Origin: Thunnus maccoyii
Taxonomy: Eukaryota > Chordata > Actinopteri > Scombriformes > Scombridae
Assembly (NCBI RefSeq): GCF_910596095.1
Contig: NC_056546.1
Coordinates: 23,774,425-23,838,424 of the forward strand
Direction of reading: 5' to 3'
DNA: 64,000 bases
Of this stretch, positions 38,201 through 50,678 are shown piece after piece; the first letter of the stretch is position 1; every line of letters begins with the position of its first letter. Both the position numbers and the translations under genes were made by a program. The notes under the pieces were generated by a model. It was given only the letters and a program-made list of their open reading frames with translations. It was not told the origin of the DNA and searched no databases.

Positions 38201-41200
38201 TTCATTTCAAAACCTATTTAGAGGAAAAATAATTTCACTTCTGACCTTGGCTACTTCCTCAATGGGATCCATGATTCCATGAGGAAACTGAGGCGCTGAG
38301 CACACCAGCATGGCTGTGTTCTTGTTGATTGCTCTCTTCATGGCCTTGAAGAGAGGAAGAAGAAACAATATGGGAATAACTGATGTCAAAGAGTAGCAGT
38401 TAATTAGCACCTGCTGTCTGCACATACTATATTCTCACCTTCACGTCTACTTTCATAGTTTTCTTGTCGAGGGGAATGTGAACAAGTTTCATCCCAAAGT
38501 AGTGTGCTGCTTTGTCAAAGGCTGCATGGACGCTCACTGGTGCAAGACTGCAGAAATTAGAACACAAAAATAATGTCAGGAACAAGGCTTGAAATGGGCC
38601 AATTTGCTTTACTGGTATGACCATGAAGTGTAGTATTGCCAAAGGAAAAAAAGACAAAAAAAAAAGGTGAGACATTTGAGAGACAAAAGATGCTTGAGAT
38701 TCAGAGAGAAAGTGATTTTTTTTTTTCTCAGGTTAAACTGAAGGAAGTTAAAAGAAACAATAAACTTGTGCAAGAACAGAAGACAAAAAAGGATTTATAC
38801 CAAGAAAATTTAAATCAACCTTGGCTCATAAAGTTCATCTTACATTTCAGGGTATTTGACACCACGTTCATACGCCATGTCTCTGTATGCCTTGCAGGCC
38901 ATCAGTATGCTCTCAGTTCCCCCTGAAGTAACCTGGACAAAAAGGCAAAGAGCTGTTAAATTAAGCCAATCCATGTTTTTCCATCAATCCTCAGCTTATA
39001 CATCTTGTGAGTGTATGTATATGATAACTTACTGTGCCACAGGAGTTGGGTCCACCCTGGAAAAGTGTGCAAGCCATTCTAACAACCTCTGCCTCCATCT
39101 TTCTTACACCAGGAAAGATGTCTGGGTGAAGCGGGTTACTCCATGCAAAGTCTCCATATACCTACAAACAAAAGCAACAAAATGAGACACAAGATGAAAA
39201 GATCTGTGCAAACTCAAAATTTTTACTGTGAGCTATGAGCAGACAAAAAAAAGAAACAGATATCTCTTCGGAGGAATGAAAAAGATTTGTTTGTCAAAAA
39301 AGATACAAAAAAGACACATAAAATAATGTAGCTAACACCAACATGTTCTCAAGTTGGACCTTGACTTTTCATGGCTGGGATGCCAAAGTCCATAGATGTA
39401 TTCAAAGAGGCATACCTTCACCAGGAGTTTGGTCAGTGATTCATCGCCCCAGTACACTGCACCCGAAACACATCCTTTCTCCCACTTCACCTCATCTGCA
39501 ACAACACGTCATCTCCTCAGAAATCATTGGTTTTCTCAAAGAAAAATGTTTTTAATATGATAAAAGGCCACATGAGATTACAAATCAGTAATGGAACTCA
39601 GCCTAAACTAAACACTGGCAACCTTAAATCTACTCCTTCTATCTTCAAAGTGGTGGAACATTACATTAGAAATGCTTCTCATGAAGTCGGCTATAAAGAT
39701 AATGAGAGTCTCACTTACTCAGAGTCTCGTACTCTCTGATTTTGTCCAGCACTTGGCTCTGTGTGAGACCTTTTGAGGGCAGCTGTTTAGTGTAGCTCAT
39801 CCCCTCCTTCAGAGTACACAGACTGGTAGACATGTCGTCCAAAGCCTTGTTCAGTTGGCTCTGAATCTGTCGGAAAGAGAGGACAGAGTCGCTTTAGAGA
39901 CAGAAAGTCTGAATGCTGTAAAAACAACAGTAAAGTTAAAAAAAATTTCCCTAAAATTCCCTAAAATAAATAAAGGTGAAGTACAGCAGCAGTTTTCTGT
40001 GTTTTAGACTGAATGTGACAAAATGTTCATTGTGCTATCAATGCTTTATGTACATTTTTGATAAAGCCTGACGGTGAGCTCTGAGTTGGCCAGCTAATGA
40101 CCAGAAGTAACCGAATGTTATCACTAGTGCATGATGTTAAGTGTGCCAAAGGTCTGCCCCCCCCCTTCTTCCCCGTTGCACTCAGTCATCCAAGAGTGAC
40201 TCATAAGAGCCTTAGACGACAGAGTCTATGCACATCTGCTGAGAGAAGAAGGAACAGATTCACCACTGATACTTACTGCTCCGCCAACAAAGGGTATTTT
40301 TCTGATGAGTCGAAAGCACTGCTTCTTGATTCTGGATATGAGACCTATTAGACAAAAAAGACAAGGAAGCAGCTGTGGTGAAACGCTGGCTCACATTCAA
40401 CCACAAACATTAAACAGCTGACTATGACATATAATCACAAGTCAAGACAAGGAAAAAAAAAAAAAAAAAAAAAAAAACTAGGCTCACATCCACAAAGCAT
40501 TTAATTCTGATCCTGAGGACAAGCATCTAGTCTCCTCTGAGAAGCTTCACTCTAAACAACTTTCTTTGGGAGCTGCAGTAAGACGGGTGGAGCTGACCCT
40601 GTTAGGAATTCAAGCACTGATTGATTGATAGCAGATCTGGAAATTCTTGTTGATTGACAGCATTTCTCAGTCAAACATACTAGAGAAACGAGTGCTGTAC
40701 TAAAAGTTGCCAACTGCAGAGGAACTGAAAAAGCTGTTCATTCAACAGCTCACATTTCCACATTTTACACACAGTAGGTGAGCAGGGGTTAAACCTGACG
40801 TTGAAAGTTATAACAGCAAACCACAGTATGGCAGTTATAACAAAGCTCTGTGAACATGGCCTTCTGTCTGATATAATATGCGTGACATGTGTGACAGATT
40901 ACTTTCTTGTTGGAAGAGGAATCCTTTGATCCAGACTGCTGCAAGTGTGGTGATGACTGTCACCCCGATGATCTGCCATGGCTCCAGGTCCGCGCAGTGC
41001 AAGTTGACCTGCCGTCGGCCCTCCTCCAGGTACAGCAGGACCATCTCCTTATACACCTCCAAGGCACTCTGGACACAGAGACACACGGCCGGTTACAGGA
41101 ATAACTCACATGTCACAGTGAGCAAAACAGAACAAGATATTTTACGTGATGAAGTAAAGTCACAATCATAATTTTGCCATGAACGATATGTAGAATTTAC

Positions 41201-44200
41201 AATAAGGTCAAACTCTACAGTCTTACATTATTAATGTTTACAGTAATACAGAATTTTCAATAAAGACAATACAGGATCACAAGAATACATCTGTTACAAA
41301 TCTGTCTTCTCATGACAATTTCAATAAGAGGAAGGGACCACTTCACACTCTGCGTTTATGAGACTGAGTCATGGTTTGACGCCATCGTGACCATTTTGAC
41401 CATGTATGATGTAAGAACCTGCATTTCATATGTTTCTACATATCTATGTGCAAATATATGGATGTTGGAAATAATCCAGAAATGTAACTCCTAAAATCAA
41501 GCTGTAAATCTTGTTTTGCAGTAGATTGTTCAGTCTAGTTGCGTGACTTGCTTTTTATACAACATTCCTTCATCGAATGTCTTGTTGCCATGAAACTGTC
41601 TCCATCCACTGTCCTACGTGACTTCAGTCCTCCAACTGAAAATCATGTTTTTGAACTTATTACAAAGTCCAATATTCTCACAACCCTTGTTAAATCATCC
41701 TTGCCCTCCATCATCTCCCTGATAACCTCCATTATCAACTCCTCCCTGACCACTGGTACAGTCCTCCTTCCCTAGATGTTGCCATAATCAGACCAACTCA
41801 GGAAAAAACTGGTTTGGACTTCCAATTTACCATTCGCCTCTGAAATTCTTGAGAAAGGAGTTGCATTTCAACTCCAGATCTACCTTGATAACAATAATTT
41901 CTTTGAACAATTCCAATCTGGCTTTCACCCCAAACATACCACAGAAACGGCCCTGATTAACCCATAAGAACCCGGACCCATTTCTCCTTTAAGGAAAATT
42001 ATGAGGAATATAAAACAGACCAAATGGACCACAAGGAACACATTTCTGATTTTTTTTTTTGAGATTCTACCTTCAGTGTCAAAGATCTGTAATGTAACAT
42101 ATATGTCATAACGATATTTCCCTAACTTGTTTTATATCAGTTTGTTCAAGAAATGTGGTCAGAACAGGTTAAATGTAATACGAGACATCTTTAAAGCATT
42201 AAAGCATCAGAATTGTTAAATGGGGTTGGTGACACCTGTGTCACCATGGGTTCTTACGGGTTAAGATCACCAACGACGTCCTCCGTGCAGCTGATTCCAG
42301 TCTGCTCTCTACGCCCTTTGCTTAGTGCATGTTTTATTGATGATTGCACTGATGTTTTATTACTGGTACTTTGTTATTTATTGTACATTTTATTACTGAT
42401 CTTATATGATGTAAGGTGACCTTGAGTGCCATGACAGCCGCCATTAAATAAAATGTATTATTACTATTATTGTTACTGTTTCGTCCGACCAGCGATTAAA
42501 TCAATTTACTGTAATGTCAGATGAAGAAAAGCAACAAAGTCTCACAGTTGAGAACCTGGAACTATCAAAGTTTTATCACTTTTGTTAGAAAAATACCTTA
42601 AACAATTAATTGATTATGAAAATAATTTGCGACTAATTTTCTGTTTATTGATTAATTGATTAATTGACTGCAGGCCAATCATTGCAGGTCTAATTGATAA
42701 ACAGCAAATATTAGGTTTAAAACCTAAGCGGTAGATTTATCTGCACACGGATTAAAGTGCTCCAACAAATTACTTTTAAGAAAGAGTAACTTTATAACTA
42801 GTTACTTTTTAAGGCAAGTAACTTATTTCTCAAGGTAACTTCCGCAGCACTAGAACATATTTGTTGTAGCATTAAAACCTTAAAACGCAAAAGGAGATTA
42901 TTATCCTCCAGTAACACAGCTCTCTTATATTCAGACATAATCTTTGTATGATTAACTGTTACCATGTACATGAATGCAGGTTAGTACTTACATCAGAAGA
43001 CATGGTTAGCTCTGCAGAGTTCAACACTGTCAGCAGTTTTCTGATTGACTACAGCAGACTGTTGGCTGTACAGCTGGTCGGCTCCTCGTTCTCCAGGTGA
43101 GAGTGAGAGATTGCTCTCAGCTGACTGAACGACTATCACTCGACTCCTCCCAGCACCCAAACCGGCAACAACACATCCAACCAGCCAGCGGAAAGGATGT
43201 TTTGCAATCATTCATAATCAGACACGACAGGAAATTTGCCTTTACGTAGACCCAACTAAAAATATATCATACAAGCCTGGTCACGAATAACTGCTGAAAT
43301 AGTAAAATGCTTGTGAAAATGTAACTGAGCCTAAATCACAGTAATATCATAGTAAATGACCCATGAATGCCGTTTCATAAGTGCAGTAAAATGATCTTTT
43401 GGCTCTTTTCATTATCTCTCCCCCGCAGTGATTTTATGACACAATAGCATGTAGTTTGATAGCAAGTGTGCTTGTTTCTCCACAATCTGATGGAGTAACG
43501 CTTAAGGTTCAAAGGACAATATCTTAAGTTATCGCAATCTGCGCTGCTTGAAATAAACACCCCATAATTTGGTTCCCCTTGTGCAGTGTGTCTATCATGT
43601 CAGAGGACGTGAAGCATCGGCAAATAATAGTGAAAATTCACACATTCACAAGTTTTTCCAAGTGAATGAAGCTGAAACAGAGGGTGTCACTGAGCCACAG
43701 GGGTACGCCCCCACTACCCAGACTATAGCTGTCCTACCTGCCTGTTTGGATTATGTTCTCATACAGGTTTGGCAAGACCAGCTGCATATGCTGAGCGGGA
43801 ATCCATGGAAAATAAAGTACCATGTGTTGACTGGGAGTGCTTGAGTTTTCACCACAGGGATAACGTTTGTGTATTAAGGTAAAGAGCAGGTGCAGTGACC
43901 GCTGCCACGCGTCTGAGCTTCATCTGTCATAAAGAAGAGATTAGATGTTGTTATTTAACATCAGTGCAAAAGGCAAGTCTGGGAGGCTCATGTAATGTGC
44001 ATGACCCCCCTCAGGATACAGGCCTCTCTCTCCCTTTCTGTTATCCAACACATTTTCTGTCTGTATTTCTCTCTCAGATCCACCCACACACTTCCAAACC
44101 ATTCAAATCTATCTTTGCCTCAGGAAAACTTACACCAAGTTCACACAAAGACTTGTGTACCAGTATTGTCCTCCTCATTGTTGAGCTGTGGACGCCCATT

Positions 44201-45257
44201 CCTTTGCTCCCCCTCATACAACATTTGACTGTTCTGTAAGGAGACCTTTTGTTGCCTCAGAGGGGAGGTCATGTTCTCATGGAAATGTACTGGGCGTGTG
44301 AGGTGGCTGCTCCTGGATACATCAAGGGAAAACAGACTGCTCGCACAACATCACTGCTGCCTAGTCAACGATATTCAAAGATCATTCAGGAGGAAATAAT
44401 TACAGCTGTGGTGTCTGGAAAGTATTGTTTAACTGTCTGCTGCGCCTCTAGGCCGTCGTGTTATGACCTGAATTTTTAAGCCAAAATCAAAATGAGGGTT
44501 TTCATTCATGAGTGCAGACTGTGACAGGCAGGTTGGAGATTAATCTTGCACTGACAGCAGATCTGTGTCAGAGGAGCCGCCCTCTAGTGCCCAGTCTTTT
44601 GTCCGACTGCTGATCCCTACTATCAACAAAAAGTTGATTCTGCTCCTTTAAGGAAAACCCCACAAATCTAAACTGCTCTCTGGTGGCAGTGCTAAAGAGT
44701 AATGCTTTGTTTAAACTTCCTGAAGGTTTATGTTGAACAGGATATCTAATTTTAAACAAGTGGGTGCAACAATAAACAATAGGTAGGAGCTTTAACGTTA
44801 AACCTTTTGCAGAGGAAGTACTCTCCACTAACAGACACCTCATTGAAAAAAAAAAAAAGAAAACAGATTTTCGCCCAATAGAAGTGTAGCATGAAACTAC
44901 AAGAGCGAGCAGCATTGTTGTATTTAGGTTTTAGGTCTAAAACATACTGTGTCTTTTCTCATATAAAATGTCTCACTTCAAGAAGCAAAGTATTAATGTA
45001 AACACTTTTAAAAAAAACATCCACAAATCTGTAAAGTAAGGCTTTTATATAAAAAGGTCGCTGCACAAACACTGTTTTTAGACTTCGAGCATCCCTGAGA
45101 GCACAACAAGTCAGGTCATTAGCTCACTTCAGTGTTGATAAACAAGTCTGAGCTTCTTCCAGCGTCTTGTAGCAGCACTGTCATCGTGCCAGGTACTACA
45201 CAGTGTGTAATGTGCGAAAACAGGTTAAAGTGAAGCGTCACCTACCCAGTAATCCAT
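35235..45257 (-). CDS. sgpl1: Sphingosine-1-phosphate lyase 1, complete, 14 coding exons
   Basis: PLP-dependent ER-membrane enzyme that irreversibly cleaves sphingosine-1-phosphate into a fatty aldehyde and phosphoethanolamine. Coding exons in gene order: first exon 42992-43003 or alternatively 45246-45257, then 40903-41068, 40277-40344, 39719-39866, 39416-39495, 39033-39161, 38844-38932, 38439-38547, 38246-38344, 38009-38155, 37430-37668, 37127-37273, 36918-37038, 35235-35378. All junctions are GT-AG with matching phases; either first exon gives 1698 bases, 565 residues (human 568). Landmarks: one membrane helix at about residues 34-56 ([20 protein letters not shown]), [32 protein letters not shown], and [15 protein letters not shown], in which Lys 349 is the PLP-binding lysine (353 in human). 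The C-terminus ([16 protein letters not shown]...) matches the family. For the exon 39416-39495, the acceptor TTGCAG|ATGAG is the only one that keeps the frame. Confidence 0.96.
35379..36917 (-). other. sgpl1 last intron
   Basis: About 1.5 kb, AT-rich. It contains an interrupted trinucleotide repeat at 36229-36267 and no other recognisable element. Confidence 0.55.
36229..36267. repeat. Trinucleotide microsatellite (GAT/AAT/AAC)n
   Basis: Consecutive GAT, AAT and AAC units in an sgpl1 intron. Confidence 0.9.
40453..40477 (+). repeat. Poly(A) run
   Basis: About 25 consecutive A in an sgpl1 intron (T run relative to the gene). No retroposon body was recognised next to it. Confidence 0.9.
41545..42475 (+). 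mobile_element. Truncated non-LTR retrotransposon (L2/CR1/Rex-type) with a MITE inserted in it
   Basis: The plus strand encodes decayed reverse-transcriptase pieces: [12 protein letters not shown]..., [12 protein letters not shown], then [11 protein letters not shown]..., [19 protein letters not shown]. After the MITE at 41961-42260 the frame resumes as [16 protein letters not shown]. These are the fingers and early palm motifs of L2/CR1/Rex1-like enzymes. The sequence then jumps to a 3' tail with GCCATTAAATAAAATGTATT and (ATT)n, so most of the RT core is deleted. It lies in sgpl1 intron 1, antisense to the gene. Exact clade not assigned. Confidence 0.8.
41961..42260. mobile_element. piggyBac-like MITE with TTAA target duplication
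   Basis: A 300-base element begins CCCATAAGAACCC and ends GGGTTCTTACGGG, giving 13-base terminal inverted repeats with one mismatch. It is flanked by TTAA at 41957-41960 and 42261-42264. TTAA duplication with CCC...GGG ends is the signature of the piggyBac superfamily. No transposase frame. A GGTGACACC/TGTGTCACC palindrome lies next to the right end. Deleting the element and one TTAA rejoins the LINE reading frame exactly. Confidence 0.88.
42590..42850. repeat. Two short teleost repeat fragments
   Basis: At 42590-42670 is an AATTAATTGATTATGAAAAT-type sequence rich in ATTAATTGA units. At 42755-42850 is an AACTAGTTACTTTTTAAGGC sequence ending GCAGCACTA. Both resemble short high-copy fish repeats; assignment is from memory. 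Confidence 0.5.
42992..43003 (-). other. sgpl1: sgpl1 alternative first coding exon A (MSSD)
   Basis: ATG TCT TCT GAT followed by the donor GTAAGT, phase 0, with A at -3 of the ATG. It splices in frame to exon 40903-41068. About 200 bases upstream on the minus strand are moderately GC-rich and could be a promoter or 5' UTR. Confidence 0.55.
43260..45245. other. sgpl1 upstream/intron 1 DNA
   Basis: Between the two candidate first exons of sgpl1. No gene seen; the longer open frames (43895-44239, 44568-44915) have no recognisable domain. Confidence 0.5.
45246..45257 (-). other. sgpl1: sgpl1 alternative first coding exon B (MDYW)
   Basis: ATG GAT TAC TGG followed by the donor GTAGGT, phase 0, with A at -3 and G at +4 of the ATG. 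It splices in frame to exon 40903-41068. The upstream 45270-45500 segment has CpG-rich patches (GCGCGCGG), consistent with the main promoter. Confidence 0.55.
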
Positions 45258-45600
45258 ATTGTCGAGGCCAACTCTCACCGACAGCCCTCTTTTTTAGTGT
45301 GAGACTCGGGAAAGTCACCTCCAGCTGCCTGCTTTGAGTCTTCGGCTCTCATCTACATGCTACTATCAAACAGCCGCAAGCTAATCCTGATTCAGGAAGT
45401 AACCCGCGGTCTGATATGGCTGCGCGCGGTCTGCGCATGTGTAGATTTGACAATGCTATGGCTTGGTGTAATCACAGGAAAGTCTGCGGTCTGTGCTGCA
45501 CCGCGTCTTTTGTAGATCTACTATGTACAGCAACTGTGGTGCCCAACGTTTGAACACCCGCCAATGAGATGAGCTAGCAAAGAGCTGATGCTGCATTCAA
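45258..45600 (-). promoter_or_regulatory. Candidate sgpl1 promoter
   Basis: Region upstream of the MDYW exon with CpG-rich stretches around 45400-45510 and a CCAAT element (plus strand) near 45562. No TATA box seen. Confidence 0.4.
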
Positions 45601-48600
45601 ATACTCCTCGGTCCTCGTCATGTCCCAGTAAAGCCCAGTCATATCTGTGCTTTCATGAATCAGAATATCAGTTATTTTCTTGAATCAAGTGGGACTGAGC
45701 TGATCTTTGCCAGAAGAATATCCACATGGGTGTGTAACTGATGTTTATTCATGAAACATTGCTGCATAAAAATTTGGGAAACTGAACTGCCAAAAATGTA
45801 ATATTATCTGTTATAAAAATATTAAATTCTGAATTTTAAAATAGGTGATAATTATATAGTTAATCATAGTCACAACTATTTTCGATACTATTTTCTACAT
45901 TGTTTCTATAAATACAGAACATAAACAATAGTGTATTGTACAAATCAAGGACACAAAATCACACATTTACTGTCATGCAAAGCAACAAAGGCTGAATAAA
46001 AACACCAAACAAATACTATATGTTTGAAACGTTTTCTGCTCGCACTGGTTTATTAAGTATTTACACTTGAATATATTCTATTGACTTGTACCTTGCATAA
46101 TTTCCTGTTAAAGCAGTTTCTAAATTATCCCATATTAACGCTAAAAGATCTTAGCAGCTATATATCTTATAGTACACATATTTACAACTTTTGAGGGGTC
46201 GTTCACCTTTACTCTACTTATAGTTTCCATATTTTCGATATTACACGAATGCATCATCAGTGTTGCTTTTGTAATGGCGTGAAATGTTGTTTTCTTTCTC
46301 AGGATGAAAACAGCGCCACACAGCAGTCGAGTGAAGGCAGTGCAGCCAGCATACAGAGCCCTCAATTAAAATGTAATAAAGGCAGAAACGACAGATTTAA
46401 TCTCATTTCCAGTTGAGATATATTCTGTATATTATGAGGGGAATGTTTTTGACTTTTATACCAATGTTGAAGCTGGAGTGACAGAGAGAGTAGCCTGCTG
46501 CAGTATAAGGAACGACGGGAACTATGACAGTTTTACTCAATTAATTATTTGTGGTTTAATATGGATGGTCCAAATATTCTGGATGATCAGCTCAGGCGGG
46601 GTCCGGGGGGCACATGGTGGCTGTAGCTGGAAGTGACTGTAGCTGGAAGTGACAGGTTATTACAGACCTACAGACAGGTTTGTTATAGTGTTTAATGGTA
46701 TAATGAGCATAAATAGGCTATTTAGTGAATCATATGTGCATCGCAGCACCACAGAACCCCACATGCACACTTTGATGGCATTAATTAATTAAATACTTTA
46801 TTTGTTATATACTTATCTTTTTTCAGGGTTGTAAATGTAGTTATATTTTCTTGAAATGTTAAAACAGAAAATATCACACATAGTGAGAGTGAGCTGCCTT
46901 TCTCGAACTATTGTTATCATTCTGCAGAGCTGTGAGAAAAATAACAATATATAGGTTCACTGGGTTCATATTGACAGTAAAAAGGACGTAAAACAAAGTC
47001 AGTGAAGTCATTGTGTGTTTATGTTGGGCTTACTCAGTGGCAATGCAGAACACTGAAAAATGAAATGAGATATTTATATATATTTAGACCATATATCTCT
47101 CTACACAGATTAGGCAACACATCAAACAGCCATATTAGATTTCACTAGAGACAACCTTTCAAACGCTCTGTAATAAAGACCTTCTGATATATGAGATTTT
47201 TATAGGAACGTTAATACATAAACGTTCAATGACTAATTAATAAATGTACAAATAAACTATGTTTCATTTCTTCTAAGGTGTTGCAGAAAATGCACGTTTG
47301 CTCTTTTTTTATCCACCAAGAGTCATTAATGAACATAAAGTTGGACATGTAAACACGCTATCACAAGAAAGGAAAAACATTCTGCCGTAGTTTAGGGGGT
47401 GAAAAGGGGCGACTTGCAATCAGAGCCCTATTTGTGCTTAAAATCTCCAATCTTTACAAAAAGACAAACTGCCTCCAAAGGACAGCTATTCCAGTGTAAT
47501 TGGTGTACACTGTCTTCAAAAGCTGAGGTGAGAGGCACAATGCTTTGCCTGTGAAAGGAAACTCCAAAGCACATTAAAAGTGAATTACTTCTTGTGTAAA
47601 GTGTGTTCGGGGTCATTCTGGTCACGAGGCGCGCACCTCTCCAAAAGCGCACACGTCTCCAAAGGCGCACTCCATACTTTCTAAAAGGCAGTCACATTGT
47701 TGAGGGGTTTCACAAGAGGTGTACATATGGCATCCGGGTTGCAATTAAATGTTTTTAAGATGTTTTTCCTTTCTTGAAGAAGTTTCTTTTTCCTTTTTTC
47801 TCTCTCCCGGCAGCTCTTTGGCAGAAAGAACAAGAGGAGGGGGGGACATTGAATGGCTTCGCTGCTAGTTTGGGATGACAACAATCTGGTCAGCGAGTTG
47901 TTGGACTTTGATTGCCCCCCTCAAAACGTCCTTCAAACAAAAAGCTGAAGACGAAAATAAAGCCCCACCTGGTACCTCTGTTTGCTAAAATAATAATAAA
48001 TAGATTTCGTTTAATAAATAAGCAAAAGAGACTGTAAAGTGAAGTTGTAGAGGAAGTATTAATCAGGAGCATCGGGCAGGTATCACCTGCTCGTGAGCTT
48101 GCTCAGTTTATTGTTAAATATTGTTAAATCACTTTTCGTACCAAGTCTGCTCCGATATCTGCTATTTCCACAGCAACTGGGCGCTTATGTTTGCCCATAC
48201 TTTGCATAACAAGCAGGACACTACAGCACACTGATAAAAATCAAGGAGAGAGACTGACAGCTTCAAACCCACACCTGTCCATGATATCCGAACATGGATT
48301 TGGCATCAATGATTATTTGTAAAGTGGTAATATTCAGTTTACTTTAGACTTTTCGTGCCTTTTATAACAGCAAGGCACCATCTCCTATCTCACTAGTGTA
48401 TTTGTCCAGTTTATTGAAAGCATATGGTTATCAGATTGTTCCCAAAACACATATTTAGACAGAAAGTTAAGGAGTGCTTTTTGTGATCCTTTGTTGGCAA
48501 TTGTAAATCATGTTCGGGCTCTGCCACACTCCCCCTCTCCCCCACAGCAGAGCTGAAACCTGTCTGCACGTTGCTGATACTTTTTACTAGTGTTTAACTT

Positions 48601-50100
48601 TCTAAAAATAAAACTATACTATGAAACTGCAATGCGCCACTGAGTTGTGGCGATATTGGACATGTTTTTGGAGATGTCATAGCGCACAGATATAGGCTCA
48701 CAGTACAGAGGAAATCGAGCTTTTATTATTGTGACACACATCAAGACCCTTTGTGCTATCAGTTCACACAACAGGTTTCACCCTCTCGAATCCTCTTTGT
48801 TAGGTGGCACCATGCGTAATTGTCTTTGTCCAACTACAGGACTTTTGCGCTCTAACGCAATAACAAACGTTTATCCAACTTAGTGTGGCTTTAAAAAACG
48901 AGATTTTATTTGATATGCGTGCGATTTTACGAGCTAACAAAGAGATAAGCTATTGTTTAAAATAACTTTTGGCAATACTCAAATAAGGACCAATTTGCCG
49001 CATTGTTAATGTCAACCTTACCAGGTCATGTGATATGCGCACAATCAAAAATACGCAACGGCACACTTAATAATAAACTGTTTATTTTAAAGTAATCGTG
49101 GAGATGTTGTTGTTTTCACCTCAGTTTTCGATATTGTGGCGAACTTGGAATTGATTTTAGGAGACCGTTTGCCAAGTTACCATGACCACTGTGTACCCTG
49201 CAGAGCATGTGCCAATATTTTGAGTGCGTAAAATGTGGCATTACAAGTACCCTTAAAGATAGAGATCTGATAACACGTGCAAAAGCAAACTCACACGTCG
49301 TGCTCAAAAATATTTCTATTCTGCAAGAAAAATTAAGTAATGTGCCAAATATTTACCATCATTTCATAGCTTTTTGCGCATTAAACCCAACGATAGTCAG
49401 CCTCATTCAGATTTATTAACATTACTGTAGATGTCATGACAATTATGAAAAAGTACTGACCAGCACTGAAAGCTTCTAATTGAGCTGGACACTCACCATT
49501 TATACTCATGTGTACCGTATATTTTTACAGTGTTTGAGCTGGATGAAGAACATCTATGCGTAAAAGAGCATTTTGTATTTCTCTGCGTTGTGCACCAAAA
49601 ACTTTACCTAAAAATATGACAAAGTTGCCCTATGTTTTTTGGGTTTTTTTTAGCAAGACGTCCTATATTGGCATTGTAAGGCGTAGATGTGACTGCATAA
49701 CTAACAAAATGTTTTCTTTTTGTTTGTTTTTTTACCACTTTGTACACAGTAAGTGTGAACAGTTAGATAAAAGATAATTTAAGTTAACATCTCAGACCAT
49801 TAGTGGTCCTGCATGCCCCCTGATTTTAAAATATCACCTCCAGACAGATTTCTGGGAATTGATGTTTGATATCAACTCAAGAAAAAATAAGTTTGATCTC
49901 AATCAGGCTGCAAAATGTGCTTATTGTGACTCTCTATGGCACTTTACCACACACATGTATTTGAGTGAATATTACAAAGAATACACAAAGAAATGCAGCA
50001 GTGGGACTAATGAGAGCGAGAGAGAGGCAGAGGGTGAAGGACGCACTGCCTGGAAGCTGATTGGCCACTTAACAGGCGCTGTTGATTCAGGCGCCCACCG
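45601..50100. other. sgpl1-neurog3 intergenic region
   Basis: About 4.5 kb with no coding exon and few recognisable repeats, unlike the rest of the window. A 16-base duplication (CTGTAGCTGGAAGTGA twice) lies at about 46620-46651. The region is a candidate for neurog3 regulatory DNA, which is inference from position only. Confidence 0.45.
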
Positions 50101-50131
50101 TGCAGAAAGATAAGATAAAGGCCATATAAAA
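50060..50131 (+). promoter_or_regulatory. neurog3: neurog3 core promoter
   Basis: Reading toward the gene: an inverted CCAAT box (ATTGG, about 50060), paired GATA motifs (AGATAAGATAAAG, about 50108-50120) and a TATA box (TATAAAA, 50125-50131). Transcription would start near 50155. Confidence 0.6.
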
Positions 50132-50154
50132 TGACAGAGATGCGCATCCCTCCC

Positions 50155-50678
50155 TCACTGTCAGCTGCACGTATACATTGTCTCCTGCCTCCAGCTACAA
50201 GAGGGAATCACAAGGACGAGCGACACACCGTCTCCTCAAACATCACCTGTCACAAGTTCACAAGTAAGTGCAAATATATTACTCTAAAGTTGCATTATAC
50301 CTTATTTTGTGTTTTTCAAGATACATTTTCTGGACACTAGTGCAGTCACGTGCTCATCCTGCCTCTTTTTCATCACTTAAATTATATAAAGTGGTGAAAA
50401 CCTGAAGTAAAAATTTGTGAAATCATCTCAGTACAGTGGCAGATTTATTAACCATTTGGAGGGTCAAAGAAAAAATAGAACAGGATTTTCAACTCTAATG
50501 GTTAAAAAGTTTGAAGATTTTTAGACAAAGTTTAATTAAATGACTCATACAGACATTATGAGGCGTATAGCAAAAGCTTGTAACATGATGATAAGAGTGG
50601 ATATATATGTGCTTGTGCATCAGACTTTTAAAATCATGATTCACTTGATAATGTGTATTTTTACTTTATTCTCACAGG
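50155..50678 (+). other. neurog3: neurog3 5' non-coding exon and intron
   Basis: A 5' UTR exon from about 50155 ends at 50263 before GTAAGTG. The intron runs to the acceptor TTCTCACAG at 50669-50677, one base before the coding ATG. A 5' intron in the UTR followed by a single coding exon is the usual neurogenin-3 structure. Confidence 0.6.

Noticed and set aside
39489-39490. GATGAG acceptor two codons inside sgpl1 exon 39416-39495
   Set aside because: Using this AG shifts the frame relative to the exon before; TTGCAG|ATGAG keeps it.
44568-44915. 115-codon minus-strand open frame upstream of sgpl1
   Set aside because: No domain and no fitting splice partners; it includes a poly(A) tract read as phenylalanines.
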